From positions 6,273,059 to 6,337,058 of the forward strand of contig CM035360.1 of NCBI GenBank assembly GCA_020137815.1: a DNA stretch of 64,000 nucleotides, in the 5' to 3' direction. The stretch's first letter is position 1. Every line of letters begins with the position of its first letter. Positions 1 to 17,927 of the stretch are shown one piece after another. Both the position numbers and the translations under genes were made by a program. Below the pieces are notes generated by a model. It ran no database searches, was not told the DNA's origin, and saw nothing but the letters and a program-made list of their open reading frames with translations. Origin of the DNA: Hormiphora californensis (taxonomy: Eukaryota; Ctenophora; Tentaculata; Cydippida; Pleurobrachiidae).

Positions 1-1712
<1,712 letters not shown>

Positions 1713-2826
1713 CATATCAATACTGCCCCTTTTTTTTAGAATGAAGTATTTGCAATTTTGGCGATTTTGAGTTATTTATACCATCTTGATCAGGAGAAAA
1801 AGATCTACAAGATGGGCTAAGTCTCGTGTCTCAATCTTCAAAAAATAGAGTGAAGTGTTTTTTGTGAAGTACTTTTATTTTTGAAAAACTGCAGAAAAGT
1901 GAAGCAAATGGCAATTGCTTCGCTAATATAATTCGGAAATAAATACTGCTTCGTTAAACTTTTCTACCATAGAAGTAATAACCGCAGAAAAATTTGCTTC
2001 AGTTGTTTGCTTCATTTAAAAAATTCTATTGAAATACTTCAATCAGCTGCAGATTTTGTTTGAAGTATTGTCCACTCAGAAGATACTTCACTTCATTTAC
2101 TTCAATTTGAAAATGCTTCATAAATCAGTTGCAGATTTTGTTTGAAGTATTTTCAAATCAGAAGATACTTCACTTCATTTACTTCAATTTGAAAATGCTT
2201 CATAAATCTGTGGAATTCAAATGCTTCTTGTCGCATCCAGAAAAAATACTTCATAACTTAAGAATACTTCATTTTTTATTATAATATGTGCCATTTATAA
2301 CACAAGTCCGGCCAAATGAAGTAATTTCCAAGATTTGTTCTTTGCTGCAGCATCATCATGATGAAGGTCGAACGGAGGCGATCCCTATAATAATTATTCT
2401 ATTCTGAGTAATTATAATTATCGTTCACATCTCGAATTACTCATCCTCACCGTCACAACTACGTCACTCCAATCTCATTCTTCGAACTTAGAACCCCACA
2501 TTCAAAGGTAGCATTATGTTCCAGTACCGTACTGTCGTAACGACACAACACAACCAGTTGTTAGGTAACTCAACAAGTGGAGAAGAGATGTCTGGGGGCC
2601 GGGGTGATCATGATTCTGGGATTATCTCTATGTAAGAGTGTCACTCTGAGACAAAGAGAGAGAGACACCACAAACAGTGTTGTCAAACACTGACCTCATA
2701 AGGTTTTATAAGTTATTGCCCTAGCGTTTGGTTTCAAATTTACATCATTCCGAAAGGCTAGGGGGCCAGCTGCAGCTGGTTTGAAAACTCAACCTGTCTG
2801 GAGTTCAAATAGTAGCTAACGGACGG

Positions 2827-3556
2827 AGTTAGGGGTCAGGATGACCTGGGGAAGGGGGTGAGTTAGGAGGCAGGATGACCTGGGGAAGGGGGTGAGTTAG
2901 GAGGCAGGATGACCTAGGGAAGGGGGGTGAGTTAGGAGGCAGGATGACCTAGGGAAGGGGGGTGAGTTAGGAGGCAGGATGACCTGGGGAAGGGGGGTGA
3001 GTTAGGAGGCAGGATGACCTGGGGAAGGGGGTGAGTTAGGAGGCAGGATGACCTGGGGAAGGGGGTGAGTTAGGAGGCAGGATAACCTAGGGAAGGGGGT
3101 GAGTTAGGAGGCAGGATGACCTAGGGAAGGGGGTGAGTTAGGAGGCAGGATGACCTGGGGAAGGGGGTGAGTTAGAAGGCAGGATAACCTAGGGAAGGGA
3201 GGTGAGTTAGGAGGCAGGATGACCTGGGGAAGGGGGTGAGTTAGGAGGCAGGATGACCTGGGGAAGGGGGTGAGTTAGGAGGCAGGATGACCTGGGGAAG
3301 GGGGTGAGTTAGGAGGCAGGATGACCTGGGGAAGGGGGTGAGTTAGGAGGCAGGATGACCTGGGGAAGGGGGTGAGTTAGGAGGCAGGATGACCTAGGGA
3401 AGGGGGGGGGTGAGTTAGGGGTCAGGATGACCTAGGGAAGGGGGGTGAGTTAGGAGGCAGGATGACCTGGGGAAGGGGGGTGAGTTAGGAGGCAGGATGA
3501 CCTGGGGAAGGGGGTGAGTTAGGAGGCAGGATGACCTGGGGAAGGGGGGTGAGTGA
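2827..3556. repeat. G-rich minisatellite, about 34-36 bp unit
   Basis: Roughly 21 head-to-tail copies of a unit containing GTGAGTTAGGAGGCAGGAT followed by GACCTGGGGAAGGGGG. Copies vary by G-run length and G/A changes (CTGGGG versus CTAGGG). The plus strand is strongly purine-rich. The array sits inside the TIR element at 1723-5021. Confidence 0.95.
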
Positions 3557-3561
3557 GGGCC

Positions 3562-3675
3562 TGTCACCTTATATCCCTTTGTCACCCCTGTCACCTTATC
3601 TCCAATTGTAACCCCTGTCACTTTGCCTCCCATTGTAACCCCTGTCACTTTGCCTCCCACTGTCTCCCATGTCAC
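3562..3675. repeat. Short pyrimidine-rich tandem repeat, about 30 bp unit
   Basis: Around four imperfect copies of a unit containing CCCCTGTCACTTTGCCTCCC directly follow the G-rich minisatellite. The change from purine-rich to pyrimidine-rich repeat on the same strand is abrupt. Confidence 0.8.
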
Positions 3676-6265
3676 TGAACTATCACACTCACGGGAATTT
3701 GAAATGTTTGTAAAAAATTAAAGAATACGGATACAAATCATCCAAATATTAACAAAATATATTGTCATCTAACTGTTCTGTCCTTACATTCCCACACTCC
3801 TAGACAAATACTCCTCTTCGTGAATAACCCGAATGGAGACAATCTCACTCCCGTTCCCTCTCATCGATATTATCTCTCTGTCAGACCCTTTCTCTATCTC
3901 TCAGCAACCGACCGGACCAAATAAACAACCAATCCGAGCTCATTATTCAGGTCACGTGACTGGTTATCAGCCAATCGATTGTTAAAACATGTAATGAACT
4001 GGCCTGTGTGTCTGTCTGTGTGTCTGTCTGTGATCTGTTTGTATGTCTGTGATCTGTTTGTATGTCTGTCATATTTTATGAACACGGACCTGTGTAGAGG
4101 TCGGAAGAAAATTCTTGAATCTCCAATCTCCATGTTTCACTCTGATATTACAAGCCGAACTCAACCAATTTCAAAGTATGACTCGTACCGGAACAGATTA
4201 ATCTTCCAGATTTTATCTGCAGGTTCGTCTTAGTTTGAGGGTTGCCATAGCGTTTTTCTGTTTTCGCTCAATTTATCAGCACCATGATTTTAACATTCCG
4301 CCCGAAGGGCGGGCGGCCCATCTCTTTATGCTGCTGCAGGCTGCTGCAGTTCTAATTTGTGCGTCTGTTTGTCTGTGCGTCTGTTTGTCTGCAGCTGCTG
4401 CTCTGGAGTTACTTTCAAGACTAGCAAGAATTCTAACACATTTTATACTTCACTGCGTGTTAAATGAAAATTAACTTCGTTTGTGATTTTATCCAAAATA
4501 TTGAAGTAAGATTGCGATTTTGAAGCACATGTACACTTTTGTTCGATTAAGTTACTTTTAGGCATTTTGAATACAGTTCTGAAGAAGTATTTTTAGGAAT
4601 GAAGTAATTACTGAAGTATATGCAAGTGAAGTACTTTTTAGGTGCTTTTGTTGCTATTATGATGAAGTATTTTTTTGAGTGAAGTAATTACTGAAGTATC
4701 TACCACGAAAAATTATGCTTCAGTCGATATCAGTCTAGCAACGGAAGTATTTTCAAAACTGTAATATAAGTGAAGTAACCAACAGAGTAAGGCATCAATT
4801 TTGATGCCTGACATCAATTTGAGACAAATTTGATGATAGCTGATAATTGGAAGTCCTGCAGAATTCCTTCAGGATTCTTGTGGTATAAGTCATAAATCGT
4901 TTGACGTACTATTTGGGCTTCTATGACAATTTTAGTTCCGAAAAACCCTCTAAAAAACTTTAAAGTCGATTTTCTCGAAACTTAAAAAATGCAAATACTT
5001 CATTCTAAAAAAAAGGGGCAGAATAGCTCTATATGATAGATATTAGCAATTGAGAAAGGAGAGGGATGTCAAATTGACATTGTCAATTACATATAGCACT
5101 ACTTTATAACATGATATACTTGTGGTTTCATCAACCATGATCAAGTTAAAAAACTTTAAAATCGAGGGAGATATGACGTTCGACACAAAAGTCAGAGGAA
5201 CTTTTGATATATTATGATGATGAGAGAGAGCATGATGCTGACTTTAATTGTTTTCAAACTAGTAATTAAGGAAGTGATACAAAGGTAGTTAGATACGTGG
5301 GTAGAGGGAAACAATTACTGGTCACAGTGTCACGTTAATTTATACACGTGAAGCTTAATGGTTCGTGCAAGGTACAGCCTTAGATCCAAGGAATAAGTCA
5401 CTTGAAGGAAGGATAAATATTGACATAAAGTAGGTGTTAAAGGTCCCCAATTAACATAGTAGCATTCAGTAACAAGGAGAGGTATAGCAACAAAAAGAAG
5501 TCTATGAACTATATAATATTACATAATTCCAAGTACAGGATTTGTAAATCACGTACTATTTACTAAAACGCCTATCTGGAGATGCTTTTATAATTCGACC
5601 CGATGAAACCAAGCACAACATTAGGCAATTATTGATCTTCATTATGGCGAGAAAACGATCTTACATCAATGTCAATATAATTGCCTGCTTTCTAGAATGC
5701 CGCATCTATAATATACAACTAAGAGCTGTGCACATGTGCACATCGTGAGACACTCCCATGGGAAGAAGACGTCACCTAGGCAACTAGTGACAAATGGGAA
5801 CTCCCCCACCTCAAATTTTGTGAAGCTATCAAGTATCAATTTCATTGTCACAATGAGTTGTTACAATGACTGGCTTCTAACTACGACATCATATGGGAGT
5901 TGTAATTATATATTATCGAGAGAATTATAAGGTGTAGCTAGTAATCGGAAAAATAGTTAGCAGTAAGATGCAGGAAAGATTCTGAGATCAGCCCGGCGAA
6001 TTTCGAAAACAATGGTACCGGAACCAAGAAAGGGCTGTAGAACAGATCGAATATACACGACGTTGATTACAATGCAGTAGCTAATAGCTATTACATATCT
6101 ATACTGGGAGAGGCCACTGGCATATCGACATTGATCGAAGAAGTCATCAACTTTTACAAATTTGATAGAAGATTGCTAGAGAGGTTATAAGGATTCTCTC
6201 CCACAAAGGCGCTCTTCGATAAGCGATCAATGATACAATCACATCTAAACTTATAAGATCAGTGT

Positions 6266-6266
<1 letters not shown>

Positions 6267-6309
<43 letters not shown>
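6267..6309. repeat. (TG)n microsatellite
   Basis: About 21 TG dinucleotides in a row. Confidence 0.95.
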
Positions 6310-6310
<1 letters not shown>

Positions 6311-6502
6311 ACAATCATATATTGGGATATGTTTCCCATCGGTTGAAATTACTAGACAGCTGGAGCGTACCATAGCATACATGATTCAACAAATTTGCTT
6401 CTCAAGTTAATTGTAAACTCGACGGCCGACGCGAGCGTGATGCCCTGTAAAATATGTAAAGGAAGAGGACGATCACGCACACGTTTACAAACTAGCGAGG
6501 CG

Positions 6503-6599
6503 TGCTAAATACTATCAACGTTAAATACTATCAACGTTAAATACTATCAACGTTAAATACTATCAACGTTAAATACTATCAACGTTAAATACTATCAAC
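6503..6599. repeat. 16-bp tandem repeat, about six copies
   Basis: Perfect repetition of AAATACTATCAACGTT. The copies are identical, which suggests recent expansion. Confidence 0.95.
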
Positions 6600-7174
6600 T
6601 GGTCGTGTCGATGTGTCTCGTTATACAATACATAATATATGGATGTCAATTTACTGTCAAGACTCCATCAATTTGTCTAAGTGTGAATATAACAGCAAGC
6701 AAACTTCCCAACTGACAAGAGAAATTCAAATCGAGGGCTCGCTGCGCCCCGACAGTTCTACGATTCAAAGTTCAAATAAGGTAAAAATTTAGCCACTCGT
6801 ATCTTAAAGTTAGACGATACTCTTTTCTAGGAAAGTAGCTGACCCACCATCACTCATCAGGTTGATAATTGGGTTGAACTGTAATCACGGACCACCCACG
6901 GCTTAACTTTGGGTTTAATCTAACTTCGGTTTTATCAAACTAAATGATTCTGACTACTTTAAATTAAGGTCAATTATAAAAATGATCATGCCATTCTAAA
7001 TTTAGTAGGAATTTCAATTAAACCAGTTAACACGGCAAGTACCATCCTAGACTTCTCAATCGATACTTTGTTACTAGGGCAACAATTTAAACACCATTGA
7101 ACTACAACATTACATAATATTTTCTAAGTTCAGCTTTGGATCCCTCAATTAGTCGCCAGGTGACATTGCACTAA

Positions 7175-7175
7175 T

Positions 7176-7264
<89 letters not shown>
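7175..7264. repeat. (GA)n microsatellite
   Basis: About 45 GA dinucleotides with no interruption. Confidence 0.97.
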
Positions 7265-7269
<5 letters not shown>

Positions 7270-8198
7270 TGCACTCTTCATGAAACTCTTAGAAGAATAA
7301 CATGACTGTCATTAGGTTTTTAACGCATCAGAATATTTTCTTTTTCATTTCATTATGTTTTTTAAATGATATAACGCAGAAAGAAAAATCAGATTCAGAA
7401 TGGGCATGCTTCAATGTCGGTTCCCATAGTTCTATCAAAAGCTCATGCATGGGAAGTTTCTCAACCAATCAACCATCGAGAACTCTTTAATTTAGATAAC
7501 CAAAAGAGGATTAAATCCAACATAATATGCATCTTTTGACAGCTTTGCACTATTCCGAATAATTTATTCAAGCAATCAAGCATGATATTGACAGCTATCA
7601 TGTTATGTAGAGAACATAGTATTATAGGAGGATGCAAGTTATCTGAGTTCATTGGCACACCCTAGTTCCTAGTTCCTAGTGACAACCTTCTCAACGGAAA
7701 CGGATTTTGTTATGTTCTATGAGAGTTAGATGGTTGAGCGATGGCAAAGAATTTTCCAACGTAGAGCCAGTTTCCAAATTAGCTAGAAGTAGACCACTTG
7801 AACAGCTTCCGGCCCTGAACAGTTTCCCCTGAAAACACAGCGACAAAACTCACATTTGAAAACAACTGTTTGACGCATAAAAATTAGTCATGAAATAATT
7901 ACAGTACGTCTTCACAGCTGAAAACTTCCGTGCTTTTCAAAGAGTAGCGAAGGGAAAGTAACCTGTTGCTGCACATGTAGAGGAGGGAGTAGAAGAAGAT
8001 AGAAAGAGATAGAAAGATAGAGAGAAAGATAGAAATATAGAGAGAAAGATAGATTGTAGTTGTCTAAATCAAGAGGTCTGAAACCCGCTAACTTCTGGGG
8101 AAATTCATATCTCCTCAGCTGACTCATTTTCCTGTCATCTGGAGTCCGCGAGCACTAAGTAGAACTCCCTCTCTCTCTATAACAGCAGTACAGGAATT

Positions 8199-9438
8199 CT
8201 ACTGCATGGTTGACTTGATGATAGCTGTGATTCGGCCAGTGCCTCCAAGTTCGTCCAATGTATAGGCCTGACTCCTATCCAAGGTGCCCCTCCTCAGCTG
8301 TAACGCTATGTTTGGGGGGATGGCCGTACCACACAACACCAGTCTAGTCTTATAGTAAGCCTGCTTAATGAACTTGGTGTAACTCGCTATGGAGAGGTAG
8401 TAGAGGAAAGCATTTCCCATGCTATTCAGGTTTATGATAAACACGGTGAACCGGTAGTAGTGTTGTAGTGGAGCTGACTTGGAGACATCAAAGACAAGCG
8501 ACAGGACAAAGAATATACCATGGGGAACGAAGGATAGGAAAAACAAGGTGGAGATTAGGAGAAGGGTGAGGACACTTTGTTTCTGGAGTCCTCGTGATTT
8601 GTAAAGTAGTCCGAGAAGCCACACAGTGGTTACGGTTACAACGACCATTGGAAGGAAGATGAGGGTTGACGCGTAGAGAGGGTCCAACCAGCCATCTACT
8701 TCTGGAATCGCCACACTATCACAACGGTAAGGGAGGTGTTTAAAGGAGGCTGATCGGTGAAGTGCTAGACTGGGCAGGACCACTAGGATAATAGGTGTCA
8801 TCCAGGCAACTCCCGCTAACCAGTAGCCGGTCCTCTTGCTCCTGTTTAGGGCTCGAAGGGGGCTCCTCATTCGGAGTAGTTTGCTGACATTTAGCATACA
8901 GAGGAGGACGATGGAGGTGACGAGGGTGATCGTCTCAAGAAAGTTGGTGGTAGTACAGAGGAGGGAGCCGTAGATCCATTGTTCAGTTGCTATAGAACCT
9001 GTCGTTGGCAGGATAACTGTACCTGGAAGAAATGGTATTTAGATATTGATATTCAGGGTAATCACAAAGATGTATTTGTATTGTTCATGTGCGGGAGAGT
9101 ATGAAAATGACAAAACAGGTATTTATATGGAATAATATATACTTACATGAGAAGACAAGGTCAGCTACTGCAATGTTGAGAATCAGGATAACAGAGACTT
9201 TGTCCAATTTTATAGCGTTGAACTTTAGCGATAATACCAGGATAAAGGTGTTGCCCAACAACCCAATGACACCTGGAAAACCAATCAGTTCAATAGTATG
9301 CTAATGTGATCCAAGCTAAAATCAGTTGGAATTAAAGCAATTTATATCACGCTATAAAAACTTCATACCTGTAAATAGTGACCAACCAAGAAGAGCAAAC
9401 TTCTCCGGGCCGTTCTCCAAAGTTATCACATCCGCCAT
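8199..9438 (-). CDS. Class A (rhodopsin-like) GPCR, orphan
   Basis: Model: complement of exons 9369-9438, 9147-9272 and 8199-9022, giving 339 residues. Donor and acceptor dinucleotides and codon phases agree at both introns. Exon 2 carries TM1 with the GN pair (GLLGNTFIL) and TM2 with LNIAVADL, the class A LxxxD signature. Exon 3 starts with extracellular loop 1 (EQWIYG) and the TM3 cysteine. There is no DRY motif after TM3 (MLNVSKLL is seen instead). The TM7 motif NPxxY is altered to NAFLY in NSMGNAFLYY. Loop 2 has a matching cysteine (PYRCDS). The start is the first ATG of exon 1, which gives a short extracellular N-terminus of about 20 residues. No ligand can be inferred. It is a plasma-membrane receptor by family. 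Confidence 0.85.
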
Positions 9439-9875
9439 TGCGCCTTCTACAACAATCATATCATGAGACACAATTACACCACAATATGTTACATAAAGTT
9501 ATAGCAAATAGTAGTGGGATGGTGTGAACTTCACGTATATTGTACTGTTGTGAAGAGTGGACTGATGGGACGAATACTATACATACATATCCAAGCTGAT
9601 CTACTGAAATGTATCAGCCGATATTTATTACGTCACTAAAAAGAAAGATCGGAATATTAAAGATTCCATCAGTCAGTAGTCACGATTAAATACATTCCTT
9701 AAAAGCTTCTTCGATGTAAATCGAGTTATTCAAATTATACGAGCAATCTAAGGAGTTTTTGCTGCATCAATCATTCATGATAAATTGAAAAATGTTAGGG
9801 TAATTATCTCCGCAGCTTTAGGGCAATATAACACCAGGGCTCCGGAATTTTATTGAATGAACAAATTACCCTGGT

Positions 9876-9916
9876 AAAATTGATATGTACCCTATAATAG
9901 GGTACATATCAATTTT
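9876..9916. repeat. Perfect 18-bp hairpin
   Basis: Arms 9876-9893 and 9899-9916 are exact reverse complements around the 5-nt loop ATAAT. The arm reads AAAATTGATATGTACCCT. It lies about 440 bp upstream of the GPCR start. Confidence 0.9.
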
Positions 9917-9997
9917 TTGAAACCAACGCAAAACGTTATCGGTAACCCTTGCTACTCAACAAGCTCACCGGATTGACACGCATCGATATTACTGACA

Positions 9998-10112
<115 letters not shown>

Positions 10113-10947
10113 ACGAGATAGTGGAATGATTGCTACCCTATACTGGTTATATGCTCGTTATAACGGTGCTGTGGATGGGGGGAGACAGAGAGAGAGAGAC
10201 AGAGAGAGAGACGAGAGGGTGGAGCTCCATTGAAGGAGGGAGAGGGATAACAAAAATAGATTCATATCGATCGAAGGGAGCAATGAAGTCAGTTAAGTGT
10301 CAAATATACAGCTACAAGTTACACCGTTTCTCTACTTTCTACTCATTTCCAGGCATCTCCGTCCAATAAACCATACATTTTCAATGGCCACAGTATCATC
10401 AAGTGCACTAGATGTCCTTTATCAATGTGTTGAAGCGTGACGTGTTTGTCTAGACGTTTAGTGCAAGATATACCCCGCCCCAAGAAGAAGGGGAAGATTT
10501 GCAAATCCTGCATAATAAACGTTAGCATAATTATATTGTTAATTTCCTTATAAGAAATCCTTCCTAATTTCCAGATGGTGTACTGACAAGTCCCCCATCT
10601 TCCCCAATAAAATGTATCCATATAAAGCATTTGCCAGTAATTACTCTCAAAATTCCCCATCTCAACTTCCTTCACACGCCGGATTTTCATTAGAATACGA
10701 GACGCCCACAAAAAGGCTTATCTTATCAGAAGCATGGAAATTAAGTTAGATAGGCTATGAAATCTAACACTCTTTTTCCGGGTTTTCTTTTAAAACGGGT
10801 TTTTGGTTCATTAGATCTTTGTTCAATATCAAGATTTTGGTTTTTTTGCTAGGGCACATTTCAAGATTTAACACAATCCTTCATTGAATGTTGTTTAATA
10901 TTTTGACAGCTATAAGTTATAACTATTTTCCCGTTTCCCCTATAGGA

Positions 10948-16019
<5,072 letters not shown>

Positions 16020-16214
16020 AACTCAGATCTCTATTTATTTTGTGTGAAAGAAAAGTAGAGACATCTTTGACCTAGTGACCCTTTTTGTATTAACAAACAG
16101 TTCAAAATTGATCTACCAGTAAAATTGTTTTGAACGTCAGTTGAGAGAATTTATCAACACTATAGTGTTATACTTGCAAAAGATTTCATCATTTCTGATT
16201 TCCCATAACAAACA

Positions 16215-16220
16215 AATAAA
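16215..16220 (+). promoter_or_regulatory. Candidate poly(A) signal of the PLP gene
   Basis: AATAAA about 196 bp after the PLP gene stop. It also lies in the 3' flank of the convergent protease A, so the two transcripts may overlap. Confidence 0.4.
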
Positions 16221-16261
16221 AACTCAAATCATTATCATGTGTTGTTAACTCATATCAAAAG

Positions 16262-16327
16262 TATCTAACACATGTCTCGCAGCACCTCACGATTCTGGAG
16301 GGAGAGTCATCCCCATTTTCATCATCG
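16262..16327 (-). pseudogene. Relic of the four-Cys tail after protease A's stop
   Basis: After protease A's TGA the sequence still resembles, in another frame, the acidic D-run and tail seen at the end of proteases B and D. The frame reads DDDENGDD, then [12 protein letters not shown]. The T of the TGA shifts the frame, so the tail is no longer translated. Position and similarity to paralogues support a decayed 3' end. Confidence 0.6.
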
Positions 16328-17927
16328 TCAGTCGTCACAGAGTCCACAGGTCTTTCGGCAATACAGCTCAGCAACGTCAGCCCACCTACAGAAATCCGGA
16401 ATACAGTTGAAAGCCTCGTCTTCACAGTCAGGACCAGGAGTGGGAGCAGGAGTGGGAGCAGGAGTGGGGGCAGGAGTGGGAGCAGGAGTGGGACCGGGAG
16501 TGGGGCTAGGAGTGGGACCAGGAGTGGGAGCAGGAGTGGGAGCAGGAGTGGGATCAGGAGTGGGATCAGGAGTGGGGCTAGGAGTGGGAGCAGGAGTGGG
16601 GCACATGTGCTCGTGTCGGCAGATTCCATCAGAACACCTCACGGTTCCAGAGGGACAGTCACCGCCATCATCGTCACAAAGTCCACAGGTCTTTCGGCAA
16701 TACTCAGCGGCAACTTTGGGCCAACTACAGAAATCCTTACAGTTGGTAGCCTTGTCCCGACAATCATGATTGGGATCGGGAGAAGGACCATCGTTCTCAG
16801 TAGGTCGGTAGGGGGTTGCAGCGTCGGGGTTGCTGTCACTCTTTCCAGTTTTGGAGAGGATAGGGTAGCTGGAGTATTCGAAGAGACCACAGTTGCTGTA
16901 TCCTCGAGTGAACTTGATGAAACCGTTATCTCCCCAGGTGGATCCCCAGGAGTTCTTTACCAGAACAAACTTGGAGGTGTAACCCACAGCGGTGACAGCG
17001 TGGTTGGGTAGTCCTTGACAAGTGGTGTCCTTGATGATTCCTCTTCGGTACTGCTGTAAGTAGCTAGTAGCCTGGAATGCAACGTTAAGAGCACCATCAA
17101 CAAGAGCCTGGATGTTGGAGGACTCACCACTGGGGACATCCCTGTAGCCGGTGATCTTGGCAGAGACCATGGAGTCGGCCTTGCCGCTTGCCTTGCAAGA
17201 GCGTGCATCGGTAGCCTGATAGACATAGTTGGCAGTGGAAGCCAGTCGGCCACCATTCTTCTTGGAGTATTCGTAACAGTCACTAGGCCATCCACCGTTG
17301 CATCCATCTCGGTCACTGGGTAAGTAGGAAGAATATGACACACTCATAAATCATAATACACTCATGAGCCAGTCATGAGACAAACGGACACGTTCTTCCT
17401 GCTTACCGGTTAATGTAGACACAGTCGAGGTACTCCTGCTCGGCGAAGTTCCTCAGAACTCCAGAGGCAATCTGGTATCGGGTCTCCAGACCTCCGACGG
17501 CTCCGAAGGTCCAACAAGATCCACAAGATCCCTGGTTCTTGACCTCGGTAACTCCACCAAGGTTGGTCCAAAGGACTTTCTCGGGGGCGGCGAATCCACT
17601 GTTCTTCAGAGCAGGGGCGTTGGGGGCCTTGTTGGTGATGTTGAGTCCAAGGTACTGCTGCTTCTCAGCCTCAGTCATGGAAGAGAAGAAGTTGATTCCA
17701 AAGACGGCGGTGTCACTGTTCTCGTTGTAGTTGACAACCTCCTCAGCGCTCTTTCGGAACAGCCTGAATCTCATCCTATCCTCAGAGCTGGCATAGTTGA
17801 GTCCCTCAGAGGACTTGAAGGCAGTGTAGAGCTGAAGGGTTTCCTTGCTGCTCTTCAAGATTATCCTGAGAGCATCCTCGGCAGCGAAGACTGCTCCAAA
17901 CAGACAGAGAACTACAATAACTTTCAT
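16328..17927 (-). CDS. C1A cysteine protease with two ShKT domains (protease A)
   Basis: Two exons, complement 17407-17927 and 16328-17315, giving 502 residues. [20 protein letters not shown] is a signal peptide. An I29-like propeptide follows ([20 protein letters not shown]), then a papain domain with [17 protein letters not shown] (oxyanion Gln and nucleophile Cys), [10 protein letters not shown] (His) and [13 protein letters not shown] (Asn). After it come a six-Cys ShKT domain ([16 protein letters not shown]), the four-Cys motif [15 protein letters not shown], a Thr-Pro linker ([12 protein letters not shown]..) and a second ShKT. The secreted enzyme is probably digestive or lysosomal-like; ShKT domains usually mediate binding or stability. 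The upstream in-frame ATG at 17960 would disrupt the signal peptide, so the start at 17927 is preferred. Of the five paralogues only this one has an intron, and it looks like an inserted element. Confidence 0.9.
17319..17407 (-). mobile_element. Candidate introner: 89-bp TIR element acting as an intron
   Basis: On the minus strand the element starts GGTAAGCAGGAAGAACGTGT and its other end, reverse-complemented, starts GGTAAGTAGGAAGAATATGA; 17 of the first 21 bases match. Flanks are CATTAACC (17415-17408) and CAGTGACC (17318-17311), an 8-bp duplication with two differences. Splicing uses GTAAG inside the left TIR and the CAG of the right duplicate, so the 91-bp intron is 17316-17406. Without the insertion and one duplicate the frame reads TAC ATT AAC CGA GAT GGA TGC, the same length as paralogues B and D. 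Spliced, it leaves two extra residues (DR). Confidence 0.75.

Larger units (their letters stand above)
1723..5021. mobile_element. 3.3 kb non-autonomous DNA transposon with perfect TIRs
   Basis: The ends form a perfect inverted repeat of about 32 bp (1723-1754 and 4990-5021), starting CTGCCCC, then eight T, then AGAATGAAGTATTTGCA. Both ends are flanked by AATA (1719-1722 and 5022-5025), consistent with a 4-bp target-site duplication. The subterminal 500-600 bp on each side are dense in the motif TGAAGTA or its complement TACTTCA, like the arrays of transposase-binding sites in hAT, CACTA and similar elements. The interior is minisatellite and AT-rich sequence, and no transposase frame is visible. 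The superfamily is undetermined. An unrelated inverted repeat is unlikely given the length and perfection of the match. Confidence 0.75.
5022..8198. other. Intergenic region, no gene seen
   Basis: AT-rich, with stop codons in all frames and only short reading frames without family resemblance. It contains a (TG)n tract, a 16-bp tandem repeat and a (GA)n tract, listed separately. GATA/GAAA-rich sequence lies at 7990-8050. Confidence 0.6.

Noticed and set aside
10343-10711. 122-codon minus-strand frame
   Set aside because: AT-rich, no domain, no splice or promoter support, unusual Trp/Met/Ile-heavy composition.
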